The notes below the pieces were generated by a model. The model was not told the DNA's origin and did no database searches. It was given only the letters and a program-made list of their open reading frames with translations. Below, in pieces: positions 1 to 11,193 of a stretch of DNA of 64,000 bases. How positions within the stretch are numbered: position 1 is the first letter of the stretch; each line of letters starts with the position of its first letter. A program made the position numbers and the translations under genes. This stretch comes from Tubulanus polymorphus (Eukaryota > Nemertea > Palaeonemertea > Tubulaniformes > Tubulanidae): assembly GCF_964204645.1 (NCBI RefSeq), contig NC_134026.1:25066650-25130649 (forward strand). The letters run 5' to 3'.

Positions 1-512
1 TTTGATTCCTGGTGATCACTCCAATTCCCATATCAATAGATATTTGTCATATTTATTTTAGTACCATTTCTCGTTTCGAGAAATGTATTTATGTTGTTTA
101 CTAACATTGTTGTTGTACATGTCGTGTAGGGCTGCGATGGTCGTCCTCTAGCCAAGTTGGAGAGAATTGCCGTGTAATCCTGAGGATTCAGTACTTGAGA
201 ACACTCGGTCTAAAAGCTTTACGATACAATGCCATTACACGCAGAGAATATCCAGAGCGAGTGTCTTGCATTATTCCAATTTAATTGACTGTTTCATCAA
301 CACTGGGTATTGCACAACGCGATCCGCAATTTAGGACCCTAGATTTCATCGTTTTGGTTCTCGTTTGAAGGTTTCGTTATGACATCTGAAGTTACAAGTA
401 GCTTTCGGCCAAGGTGTCGTGTTGGATGACATTGTGTTGATGAATATTTGTGGAGCCCCAGTGTCAATTATTTCTGTGGACATCCTATAGCATTGATTCT
501 TTCTATTTTCAG
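1..512 (+). other. Upstream intron of the neuropeptide GPCR
   Basis: I find no coding exon here. The stretch ends in a polypyrimidine tract and an AG at 511-512, which is the acceptor for the first receptor exon seen. The exons for the extracellular N-terminus, TM1, TM2 and most of TM3 are not present, so they must lie upstream of the window edge. Confidence 0.6.
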
Positions 513-1978
513 CTGGTGTCCATTTCCGTGTCTGTGCTCACTCTGAGCGCCATCTCCGTCGAACGTTGGTACGCCATTTGCCACCCGCTCATGTTTATGA
601 GTACCGCAGCCCGGGCTAGAGCCATTATCTTCATCATCTGGATCGTTTCGCTGCTACTCGGCATTCCCGAACTCGTAACCTTACAAGCCGCGCCCAAGAG
701 ACAACTAGAAGGAGTGTCCGTGCTATTAACGAAGTGCATCCCTAACTGGAACCTTGTGTATCAAAACATTTTTCAGATTAGCATCATGATTGTGCTGTAC
801 ATAATTCCCCTGTCGTTGACGGGATTCTGTTACACGCAAATAGCTCGGTGTCTTTGGATTAATGTCATTCCAGGAGTGTCGGATCAGAGCACTTACGGTA
901 ATTTTCTTATCCGTAAATACTTTTTTAATAAAGTGAATCATCGAATAAATCGAAAAACGAACGGAAAAAGCGAGCTAAAAATTCAATTTGCTATTTTTTC
1001 TGAATGCATTTCATTATCAACTGAACGCGATCCTAGACACACAAAGAAACTTCATTTTTATGAACTTTGGAAAAACATTGTATTATATTCAATACAGCAT
1101 AAGGGAATTGTTCTTGTTTTTTTTTTCTAGCGAATTCTTCGACAAGCCGGGCACAGTCGGATCCTGGGGCCGAAAATCAACTACAATCGCGACGCAAAGC
1201 AGCTAAAATGTTGATAGCTGTTGTAATAATGTTTGCAATATGTTATTTGCCAGTACATTTACTGAACATTCTCAGGTAAGAATCAGATAATTTTCTTTAT
1301 CATCTTAACAGCAAGTGAACTTGAAAACTCCTTTAAAAGTTTCTGAATCCTCTCAGCTGTATATACGTATATATCGTCAACAATTAATAAGATAATTAAC
1401 CCGTGTTCGAGAATTCCTTCAATTTTCTTTTTTATTTGTTGTGTTTTAGATATGCCGGGATCACGAAAAGGATGGGATCAGGAAGCAGGCAAGTTACTGC
1501 CTTGTTTAGTCACTGGCTATGTTACTTCAACAGTGCTATCAATCCTGTCATTTATAATTTCATGAGTGGTAAGTGTGTAACTTAATTTTTCACAGAGATG
1601 TAACTTAATTTTTCACAGAGAATCTTTCGCAGAAGTCTTTACTGCAATTATTGTTTTCTCAAAACGGTTAGAAAATTCACAATTTTTCAAATTGCGTTGA
1701 ATGAATCCACCTTAGGATAGCGGATAACAATTTTTCAGCTTTTGCCCAGTTTGTATCCCGATAAACGATGAAATTGAATTGATGTTTTCGATATTTTATC
1801 TGTTTCAGCGAAATTCCGCAAAGAGTTCTCGTCAGTATGCACGTGCTGTTTCCGTGTGTGCATGCGCGCTGATGCCCATAGACGAGGCTATGGTGACAGT
1901 ATGTACTCATACAAATATACTAACAGCATCAGTCAAACAGAGCAAATCAGTATGAGTGCCATCAAAACTCAAGTGTGA
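513..1978 (+). CDS. Orexin/allatotropin-receptor-like neuropeptide GPCR (5' part outside window)
   Basis: Class A receptor for a neuropeptide, expected at the plasma membrane. Exons: 513-897, 1131-1275, 1450-1568 and 1809-1978, all with GT-AG junctions and matching phases (1, 2, 1). The first exon carries the end of TM3 with SVERWYAICHPL (an ERW form of DRY), TM4 and TM5, then an intracellular-loop motif LWINVIPG that matches the LWxxxIPG of orexin receptors. The second exon holds the third loop and TM6 (RKAAKMLIAVVIMFAICYLP, the family's CYLP form of CWxP). The third has TM7 with NSAINPVIYNFMSG. The last encodes a Cys-rich tail (VCTCCFRVC, probable palmitoylation) and stops at 1976-1978. TM1-TM3 start is missing because of the window edge. 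Known families orexin and allatotropin receptors are homologous, and I cannot separate them from this fragment. A donor inside the last exon may give a different tail (see 4513-4700). Confidence 0.9.
1577..1622 (+). repeat. 23-bp tandem duplication inside a receptor intron
   Basis: Two adjacent units (1577-1599 and 1600-1622) differ at one base. Each contains a pyrimidine tract followed by CACAG, so each resembles a splice acceptor just after the TM7 exon. Confidence 0.8.
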
Positions 1979-4512
1979 TCTGATGACCGCAAAGATTCTC
2001 TCTATTTCTCTTTATAGAAAACGGACTATAATCTATTCTTAAAATATACCGCCATAATCAACGTCATTTCCGGTCAGCATGAAAAGTATAAAAATTGCGT
2101 ACATTTTACACACACACACACATATACATATATATATATATATACATACAGACCGACGGACAGTTTGAATCAATCAGTTATTGTTTGTTACACATTGATG
2201 GAATAGGGTTAACGCATATGTAGAGCCTACATACATAGATAAATGAATAGATAAATACATATATGAATGAATATAATATATATAATCATTATACATAGTT
2301 ATATATATGATATGTGTATTGTGCATGGTACTGGTTTGGTCATTCTGGTTGTCTGATGCTTTTAGATTTAGTGTTCTATGTGTTTAGTTGTCTCGTTACG
2401 TCGTAATATATGAAATGCTACATATACGTACCTGTGCAAAACAAAAAACGTACATCGTGGCGTAGAATTAGTATTTGCCGTCTAACTCATTTTATTTAAG
2501 GTGTTGGCCATATGTAGTCATCACACCGCCAGAATGCTACCAAACCCTTGTCGCGTAATGTAAGTTCTCTTATTTGGTACTGGTGAATGTAAGCTTGGAT
2601 TTAATTCTTCGCAATGCTACTAACTATATATTGTCAACAGCGGCGCCTGCAAATCAACAATTCGTTTCAACTATAATTGCTAAACCCTACACATCCATCA
2701 CATCGTGAACTTTGTTTTGATCTTCAAGTGTGAAATAGTTTGTTTTTTTTACATTTTACGTAAGACACGAAAAAAGAGGATTTTCATAATGATATCAAAA
2801 GCTTACAAGCTACCTAAGAAAGTTCTAAGAATTTGCTGAACTTTCATTCTCCATTTTGAAAATATTCGAATACACGCCCGGTCTCGACAATGACGTTAAA
2901 TCGATAGCTTTTATAAGATCATTTTTCAGTGATTTTATATAATTTCATACAGATATTCTAAGTCGATGTTTGTAAATAAAGAGGGCTATGTTTTTATGGA
3001 TATATTAACGATTTAACGACATCATCAGCGAAATATTGACCTCCGATGAAGGGATAGATTGATTTATTGATTTGTTCGTATATCAGTTGATTGAATTTTT
3101 TCACGACGGCAAACAATTTGCTCGTCCGTAAAAATTCCGAAAAGATAGTATAATATTTTCTCTACCATGAAATGTTTAAGAAAAAAAGGCAGTGACGTTT
3201 GAACCTCGGATTCATCTATAGGCCGAGTAAGGTCGAAAAACTATAGGTTTTCTATAATGTACGTTATTGTTTGTCATTGAAAAAAGATTATCAAGTCAAA
3301 TTCAATTTGACATGTTATATATCCAATAACCTGACGAATCCTATACATATATAATTATGTTACTGGTGGTGAATATTATATACTTATACATTATTGTTAT
3401 ACACAGAAAATTTGTCGTGAAATAAAGTAGTTTAGATTCAGAATGACAGTTAAAAAACTCAGGTTTGTCGTTTCGATGCTGATGAATTTAATTGATTGAA
3501 TTATGTGCCTCAATTTTTTGCTAAATACTCGAGTGTACTGGTCACGTCGTCGAAAATCAGCGAGAGTGCAAAGTTGTAAATTTGTTAACGTTCTTGTGCA
3601 AACAAAGCGGGTACACAGCCTTTGCCGATTGGATTATTGAGTGACTGACGGCTCACAAGGTTACAACGAGAGAACAAGGTTGAATGCGAAGAAGAAATTT
3701 ATACATAAATGATTGGCTGCAATCTCGCAGTTGTACTCACTCGTATTACAACTTCGAAATTGGGAGCGATAAGAAAAATGCCGTCTGGATCTGCGTTATA
3801 TCCTCTTACGAAGTAGCTAGCAATTTGTCACTTTGCTAAAATGTTTTGCGAAGAAATTCGAGTGAGCTGTACGCGGCAAAATCAAATAAAAGACCTCCGG
3901 AAAATGTGTTGAAATAGAAATAAATGGAAGAATCTCGAGAGCCTGAACGGTCGTAATGGAAATTGGCAACCAAGCGGAATGTTATGATAATATCATGTCG
4001 CATATACGTATTATAAAGATATGGCGGATGAAACTAAGTAATTACCAACGAAATACATTCAATCACAGAAAACCAGTAAAAGCATCAGAAATGGTTCAAT
4101 CCCGTTTCAATTAAGCTGACGTGCATTTAATTTGAAACCTAGTATATTTCAATCACCAACAACCACCGCAAGATTACGTGTTGCGGTATTGTACGGGTTT
4201 AAGAAGATCAAGAGTTTAATTGATTAACACGAGTGAAAGTTTCTTTTGCTGTACAAATAACAGAAATACGTAGCATTTTTTCTTCATATCGCCGTTTCGG
4301 GGAAAACTTAGATCAATCAATTTGTAGGAAGGTATCAGAAGAGAATGACAAAAATTCAATACGCCGCTAACAACATACGGATTAGCCTTTTCATGAGATT
4401 AACCAAATTGAATTTCATCAATTAGATCAAATCATTTCTCATTCTTAGTGTTTCAGTAAGTGGACATATCGTTTAACGATCAATACATAACACAACTATG
4501 ATCCTATTTCAG
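1979..4512 (+). other. 3' UTR or alternative intron of the receptor; no gene seen
   Basis: No credible coding sequence on either strand. If the last exon at 1809-1978 is read through, this is 3' UTR and intergenic DNA, with an AATAAA at 2975-2980. If the donor at 1899 is used, it is an intron ending at the AG at 4511-4512. Confidence 0.6.
2107..2146. repeat. (CA)n(TA)n microsatellite
   Basis: A short CA run passes directly into a TA run, with imperfect CATA units at the edges. Confidence 0.9.
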
Positions 4513-4700
4513 ATCACGTTGGATGCCGCGTAAAAAGTTTAGTGCGACGACAAGGAGCAATACGAAAGTCTATCAAGCCGTCACCGTCCCCGACTCCAGC
4601 TACAACTAAACACACGTACTACAGAAACCATACGAACAACAAGAGGAAAGTCGGGAGGTTCAATTACAATAAATGTAAACGAATAGACTGCGGACTGTAA
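4513..4700 (+). CDS. Candidate alternative C-terminal exon of the neuropeptide GPCR
   Basis: A pyrimidine-rich acceptor (AG at 4511-4512) precedes 61 open codons plus TAA (4698-4700). A good donor (GTATGT at 1899) lies inside the receptor's last exon in phase 1. Joining 1898 to 4513 keeps the reading frame and replaces the tail after RRGYGD with a basic tail rich in Lys, Arg, Thr and Pro. A tail swap is common in this receptor class, but here it is inferred only from splice sites and frame. The exon could also be noncoding chance sequence. Confidence 0.4.
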
Positions 4701-6815
4701 ACGAGTTGCTGATAATATGAGAAGATATTTCATGTTCTATGATAAAACACTAACGCTTTTTACAAAAGCAAAAACTGCTTTTTAGACTAGTTCAGAAATG
4801 CCATAAATAACAGTATTTCTTTAATAGCTGACATACAACGTAATACCAATACCGAGTCAATACCAATTAAAGTCGATTAGGTATTCTCGCGAGATCACGC
4901 GATGATAACGACATATTTTTCACTTTTCACTGTATATTCAAGGCTTCTTTTCTGCAAATTGATACAACTTATGTAATCGGTAGCAAAATATTTTTCCTGC
5001 TCCTGGTGAAGAGATTTCCATTGATACGATCCTTTTAGTGGTGTATGTGCGTCCGCATGTTCACTACGTCAGATTACTGATAATCAAATGTATCAAAATA
5101 GTTTCCCTCCTTGTAGCAGCTCTCATGGAAAACTATATCTTAGTATCTATTTTATTCATTATTCATGGAAATATATATTGTGATAGATATAAAATGTATA
5201 TTTCCCTTTTAATCCACGAATTAAATGATCATATAATCATCTGCTTTTTAGTTTTCTTGAGCAACGACCGTTAGACAATATACCAATTATTTCGGCAGTG
5301 AACTTCAGCAGTTGACAAGAGTCGACTGTGGAAGTGGAATTTTTGTTGACTTGAATATTGTTCACTACTATTTCTTGGTATTTGTTTTTTTTCAATTCTT
5401 TCGTTACGAATATAGTACAAATATTGCGTGTCCTACGTAGATACTAATATCTGCTACAAGGCCGCTCTTTCCAACACCAAAATGATACGATGACTAAAGC
5501 CTGATAACTACTATTCATGTTATGACAAAGCGCGATTAAATTTTTAAACGAAACGCAAAGAAGTGGCTCTTGAAGGTATATCTTGTAACGTTTCTTCAAC
5601 GAAAACTTCTTTATGACCGGGCATAATCCCTCTTTGTTGGCCGCCCACACGAGACATCATTAATCAACGAAAATCCTCAAATCCACGGAAAGTGGAATTA
5701 CACGATAAAACACAATGTAACTGTAATTTGCAATCTAAGACGTTGGGCGCTAATCCGATTTAGAAATTTAGCAATTCGGCGTAACATGCATATCTAATTT
5801 GCGCTTAATGAACTCAGGAATAGGTGTATAAAATATTGGTGTTTGGAAATATTTAGTGTTTATGACAGTTCTTGGACAGTTCACTAGTGATTACGGTGTA
5901 TGGTTGTATGCCTACGAAAACATTCCATTCTGGGACATATTCATACTGTCAGTCAATGCTGCGTGGAACTTGGAAAACGAAACGGATTGAAAGAAAAAGA
6001 AATTCAGAGGTATATCTTGCATCCGATCGTTGTCAAGGTATTGGTATTTCTGTCTATGTTGTATGCATACACGCAAAGCTCCCTATATCATTATTGCTAT
6101 TAAGATAAGATTTAGCTTCAAAAACATTTATCGAAGGGATCTAAAAAGTCATCGGGAAGATAAGAGGGTTTTCTACTTTGATCTGTGCCAAGATCACGCC
6201 ATTGACTTGGTATACTTCGATTGTCGATACACCCAGACCTCGTGTCTGATTGACTTCGCGTGCAGTGAAATATAACCCCGGTATTAATCTCAGCCAGAAT
6301 GACATTTAATTAAGTCGAAAACAGTCGAAACTTATCGCAACTCACAGGGGAAAACACCTTGAATAGAAAATAATATACACCGCTATATTTAGGTTTTATC
6401 ATCACCTCGAAATTGCTGAAAGTGTTATGGCTAAAAATCTAATTGAAATTACAACATGAACCAACATTTTGAAGCAGCTAAGCAAACGATCGGAGGTAAT
6501 AAATTCTTAAAACAATGACGTCACGGTGATTGTCTTTCTAGGTAGATGCGTCTGAGGCTCGTACAATACAATGTTGAGAATTTGCTCATAATTAAACAGT
6601 TGGGTACGGTTGGAATTGTTCTCAGTACGCGGCGACGCTCGGTAAACAGCAAGACGGAACCAATACATTTACTCGTTATTGATCACATGGAAGAGAAATT
6701 CTTTTGTTTCACGACGTGTTGTACGTTACCAGTGACGAAATGGCTTCGAATCTAGCGTCGGGAAGCTCTTGAGGTGGCCGGAAATCATAAATGATAAACA
6801 TAGCACAGTCTGAAT
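4701..6815. other. Intergenic, no gene recognised
   Basis: Only short chance reading frames (under about 80 codons), with no recognisable motifs. The last few hundred bases should hold the promoter and 5' UTR of the gene starting at 6816. Confidence 0.6.
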
Positions 6816-9800
6816 ATGTCAGCTACCGTGGAAAGAGTTATTAGTACTGATGTCGAATCTACAAGAAACGAGCCCGACTTGAGTGAAGAGCAATGCCAGA
6901 GTGAAACTGAAATACATACATCAGTGTCCGATAGATATTTAACGTCCGGTTTCAGCAGAAGACCTATTTCTACATTCGGTGATGCAAATCTATTTAGTGA
7001 GAGTTTTACTCACTCGGACGAATCAGGAGAGTTTGAACAATGGGAAACAGATAGCGAAGACTCGAGTTGCGATGAGTCAAATTCTGAACGACTATTATCA
7101 CGATGTCCGTCACGATCTAGCACACGTGAAAATAAGAAACGTTTTGAAACTGGAGGAGGTGACGAAGGAAATGCAAAAGACGTTGTTGTTGATGAACAAA
7201 ATCAGTGTTTATTTGATGATGCTTTTATACATACGAGGGATTTATTGGATGTAGAATATAGTTTATCAGATGATCACACGGACGATTGTATTTGTAGTCG
7301 TTTGACAGATTTAAATGTCAGCAATAAATTGTGCGGCTGGAAGAAAGAACCGAACGATGAAGACGTAAACGAAATAAAAAACAAACACAGCAAGAAAAAT
7401 AGAATTAAATTCTTTGGTACCGGTTATAAGGACGAAATTGAGTTCACATTTAAGCATTATGCAGATTCTAAAGAGTATATCGAACAGTATAGACGTTGTC
7501 ACGTTAGTGGATGGAAAAGAGGAGAGATTCCGATTTTCGGATTGAATGCGCCAGATCCATACATTTCCAAAATCAAAAATATCAGGTAACATATATTTTT
7601 AACTTGAACTAAAATCACTACTTTTACTTGACATTATTGAATTTACGGAACTTGCAATGACCTTCTGATACAAATTTCATTGAAACAGTCACATTTTGTT
7701 GGTCATCGATAAATATTGACAAAAACGTTAGACGCTGTTGAAATGAATTCAGGAAAGATAATGGGGGAAGGTATAACATTAAAGATGAATTTGGAATTTG
7801 TTTTGAAGTCAATAGATTTATTCGTTCATCATTTCGTCTCAAGAAAATTATTTTGAAAATTTTACGTTATACAACAACTCATAAAAGTTTTTTTCTTATC
7901 GTACATATACGTACATAGGCGTACGACTTGTCATGTGATATTTTGTTTTTGCTAGAGGTATTTTAAATTCACGATCCCCAGCTCATTCTGTAATTACAAC
8001 ACTCAGAATTATTGCTGAAAATAAGTCATTTTAAAGCCGACGCACTACAAATACCAGTACAGAGGTTCTATATTGACGTAATTAAATATACATGTCCACA
8101 ATGAATGGATGTGCGAGCGACTGGAAAATTGGTTCTATGAATACTTTAAAACAGAATGTACTGCAAGAGATCGAACAGACGGATAAGATAATACATTATT
8201 CGGCTTAATTCTGGTCATAAATATTTAACGCATATATCTCTTGCCATTAATACATGTTTACCGGTGCTATTACTGCGTGATCACTTGCAAACCCGTTATT
8301 TACTCGAATAGATATATTCCTTATAGGATAATTCTACAATATGCTGTACGTTTAGTCATACAAGATCACTTCGTGAAAGATGACACCATTTTTGAAACGT
8401 CCCCCCCCCCCGAATGAAGATTCCACTTGCATGGCAATGTGTTATTTTGGCCAAGCAGTAATCGCCCCAGTCAGTGTGGCCGAACGCGTTGGCGATCGCT
8501 AATTCACAAATGACAAAAGTCCCGAGATCCTAGAGGTTCAGAATCACCCCACACTTAGACATGATACATAAGATTAGATTTGGTTAAGATATCAGTTTTG
8601 AAAATAATTCCGTGTGAGATCTAATTGGTTTTTGAAACTGATTGTATGCTCTTTGATTATCAAACTGTTCATTCAAATTTAGCTGATCATTCAAACACAA
8701 CAAAATTCACACAAACGTCTTGCTTAAGTTTCCGTTTCCCTTTTCCTATTTCCATTCATATAATACCACGGTTATACATTTTAACCACGTAATAGTGGAT
8801 TAAACATGTGACAAGAAAAACTTCTGTTGAACTTCGGAAGGATCAATAGTATCGATATATAAACTAAATAATATTTTCATTGTTTGTATATTATCAGCTT
8901 CCTTTTCAATAGGATAGAGCTTCTGACAGCAGTAAGCTCTGGATGCCAGGGCAGGTGAGAATGTTTTAGGCAAGGAGGTTGTAGAGGTCTTTACCTCCTT
9001 GCTTGACGAATCAGCACTATTAGTTGTGGCTTTGCACCTGATTAAGTTTTCACACGCAAACACCGGCAATGTTTTTCACAGCTTTATTTGTTGATTTCTG
9101 GAACTCGACTATTTTCTACGAACAACACGTCAGAATTATTCGGATTAATGCATGCTACACAGTCTTCACACCCTTGCCCGGGCAGATCCTAGCATGTTAA
9201 GATTTACTGTATCATTGCTTAGATAGTTGAAAATCCATAGAAGCAAAAACAGTAAAAAAAATCCTATTTTCTGATGAGTAAATTTATTAATTACCGGGGG
9301 CTAAATTTCCCATCTTCAAGACACGGAGTTAGGGATTAAATTTGAGATCATACTCGTATTCATATGATATAAGACTGAAGCTTATTACAAAAATTACATC
9401 ATTTAGATACTTGTATATATTGATTACGCTCGATAGTGCTTTCTTAATGAATATTGAGAATGGATGATATGCTTAAATTTTTGAGTATTCTCTTATATGA
9501 TTTATTTATATGTTTTGCATGTACCTATTCAGAAACCGATATCGAAGTGATTTGATTGATATGGCGTCATACAAAAACCGTCGAGCAAGTATACCGTCAA
9601 CGATGGAAAACGAAAACGGATCAAGGTGAAAATAAAACACATTGGTCATAAAATGTGTCTTATCGATTACATTGAAGCAATATCCCATTTTTTCTAGTCT
9701 TATGGTGACGAATGGTTGCTGTAGCCCATCTAGCGCTGAATCTTCTCCGCGAGGTGGTGAATCGTGTCCAGATGATCTGAATCTTGCTCCCATCAGAAAG

Positions 9801-10454
9801 GTTACCGGTCGAAAGCAGTTTGCAGACAGTTCGTACTACTACTTAGACCTGGCTACACCGAGGACAAATTTCTCATTAGTGCCTACACAAAACTCGAAAA
9901 ATAATACACCAACTGATACCATGAATGAAGAGAACCGAGGATTTACATATGAAAGAGTAGCCACTCCATTACCGGTTGTACGGACCTCTCAAGAAATAGC
10001 GATTGCTACATTACAGCGTCAAGCTGTCATAGACTCGACAATATCCAGCAAAGTGCTTAATGTTGTTTCCGATCCAAACGTTTATGAAAAATATTTGCAA
10101 AAATTGCGGACGTTAGAGCCGGAGACAGGAACGCTAGTATTAGGGAAACCATATTCGATAACCGACCCTCAGAACACTCCGAAATCTACCAGAGATACAA
10201 AAAATATGCAAGTGGGATTATGTGAAGTTTATAGCTCCGGAATTCATCAGTTACCGATATTAGCTAAACCAGTACCTCCGAATCTAGTCACCGTAAATAA
10301 TCAGAATCCACTTAGCAAACTGGATGTACGGGGTTGTCAGATAAAAAGACAGACTAGCTTGGTTGGTACTACTAAACGTAGGAAACAATTACCGGTACCC
10401 GTACAGCGAAGGTACCATTGGACTTCGATGAAGCAGACAAAACTAGGAAATTAA
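6816..10454 (+). CDS. Unrecognised three-exon gene, Ser/Asp/Glu-rich protein of 539 aa
   Basis: Exons 6816-7585, 9533-9625 and 9698-10454; both introns are GT-AG in phase 2 and the total is 1,620 nt. I do not recognise the family. The first 120 residues are acidic and Ser/Thr-rich (DSEDSSCDESNSE), suggesting disorder. A more structured-looking stretch follows around residues 190-257 (FFGTGYKDEIEFTFKHYADS, GWKRGEIPIFGLNAPDPY). The middle exon encodes a basic RNRYRSDLIDMASYKNRR segment. The C-terminal half is polar with few hydrophobic runs and ends in a basic tail (TTKRRKQLPVPVQRRYHW). No signal peptide or membrane segment is visible. The start is the first ATG of the long frame, and an in-frame stop lies upstream. 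The gene converges on MTO1. Splice structure, length and codon use make it a real gene; its function is unknown. Confidence 0.8.
7586..9532 (+). other. Intron 1 of the unrecognised gene
   Basis: A 1.9-kb intron containing an 11-base C run (8401-8411) and a tRNA-like SINE relic (about 8473-8550). A 90-codon open frame on the minus strand (8800-9069) has no ATG near its start, so I do not call it. Confidence 0.7.
8473..8550 (+). repeat. tRNA(Ser/Leu)-like SINE relic
   Basis: The block contains TGTGGCCGAACGCGTTGGCG, resembling the A-box region of a class II tRNA. About 50 bases later comes GAGGTTCAGAATCACCC, a B-box with one inserted base. It lacks a foldable acceptor stem, so it is more likely a decayed SINE head than a working tRNA gene. 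Confidence 0.45.
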
Positions 10455-10542
10455 TTCGATTTGTTTTACGTCTTGGTTTCGAAATCACTAGAATGGTTTG
10501 AAAGAACTGTGTGATATCAAATGTTAATTGTGGAAGACAATC

Positions 10543-10548
10543 AATAAA
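10543..10548 (+). terminator. Polyadenylation signal AATAAA of the unrecognised gene
   Basis: A canonical AATAAA lies 89 bases after the stop codon. Confidence 0.7.
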
Positions 10549-10659
10549 TTTCATTTTCATATAAAGTCGTTAATTTTATTTCAAACACGTTCCTACATGC
10601 AATTTACGCTTTTAGAATTTAATAAAGGCACTTGAAAAAATTGTAGGGGTTCCCAGGTG

Positions 10660-10960
10660 GGACCCCAGGGGCCATGGTTTTGCGTCCTCGCTTTGCAGGG
10701 TTTGATAGCGGCGTGAACTTCGGCGGGAGAAAGAGCGTTGGCTGCAAGCGAAAACAAATTCTTGCTTCAACGGCTCGAAACCTCCGCTTTTGGGCTTTCG
10801 TGCCGTGGCTATTCTCGCTTGCCAGGGGTCCGGTATCGCTACCCGAACTCGCTACCGCGGAACGGCTTTAGCTTAGCGAGTTCGAATCCCTTGACGGGTG
10901 AAGATGGCTTTGACAGTCTCGATGTCATCCGTCAGGTTCGAATCACTGCCGAGGGAGGTT
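10660..10960 (+). repeat. Dispersed repeat with fused A/B-box-like motif, copy 1
   Basis: A GC-rich block in AT-rich DNA. It contains TCGCTTGCCAGGGGTCCGG, then TTTAGCTTAGCGAGTTCGAATCCC (10868-10890), which looks like a tRNA A-box directly joined to a B-box. The same blocks recur in the same order on the minus strand near 58.53-58.66 kb and, more diverged, near 32.4-32.8 kb. A SINE or other mobile repeat is the simplest reading. It sits between two convergent 3' ends. Confidence 0.7.
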
Positions 10961-11133
10961 GTATCTGATAACTCGCTGAAATAATCACACTAAACAATGC
11001 CGTTCTTTTGAGTAGATATAACTATGATCTTTATTGTATCCGATTAAGAACCACTCGTCTACAAAACACACGCAATAAACATACAAAACTACTCCCATCT
11101 TATCACAGATTGTCAACTTATTATCCTGAGATT

Positions 11134-11139
11134 TTTATT
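11134..11139 (-). terminator. Polyadenylation signal of MTO1
   Basis: AATAAA on the minus strand, 55 bases past the MTO1 stop. A second one lies at 11030-11035. Confidence 0.5.
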
Positions 11140-11193
11140 CAGGCATTCACGCGCAAATTAAATTGTTCCTTCTATTTGTGATACCAATCACTG

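Noticed and set aside
5038-6755. Several 60-80-codon open frames upstream of the 6816 gene
   Set aside because: Hydrophobic AT-driven composition, no splice partners and overlapping alternatives in several frames; typical of chance.
8800-9069. 90-codon minus-strand open frame with protein-like codon use inside an intron
   Set aside because: It begins with TTG just after a stop, has no upstream ATG or acceptor in frame, and no recognised similarity.
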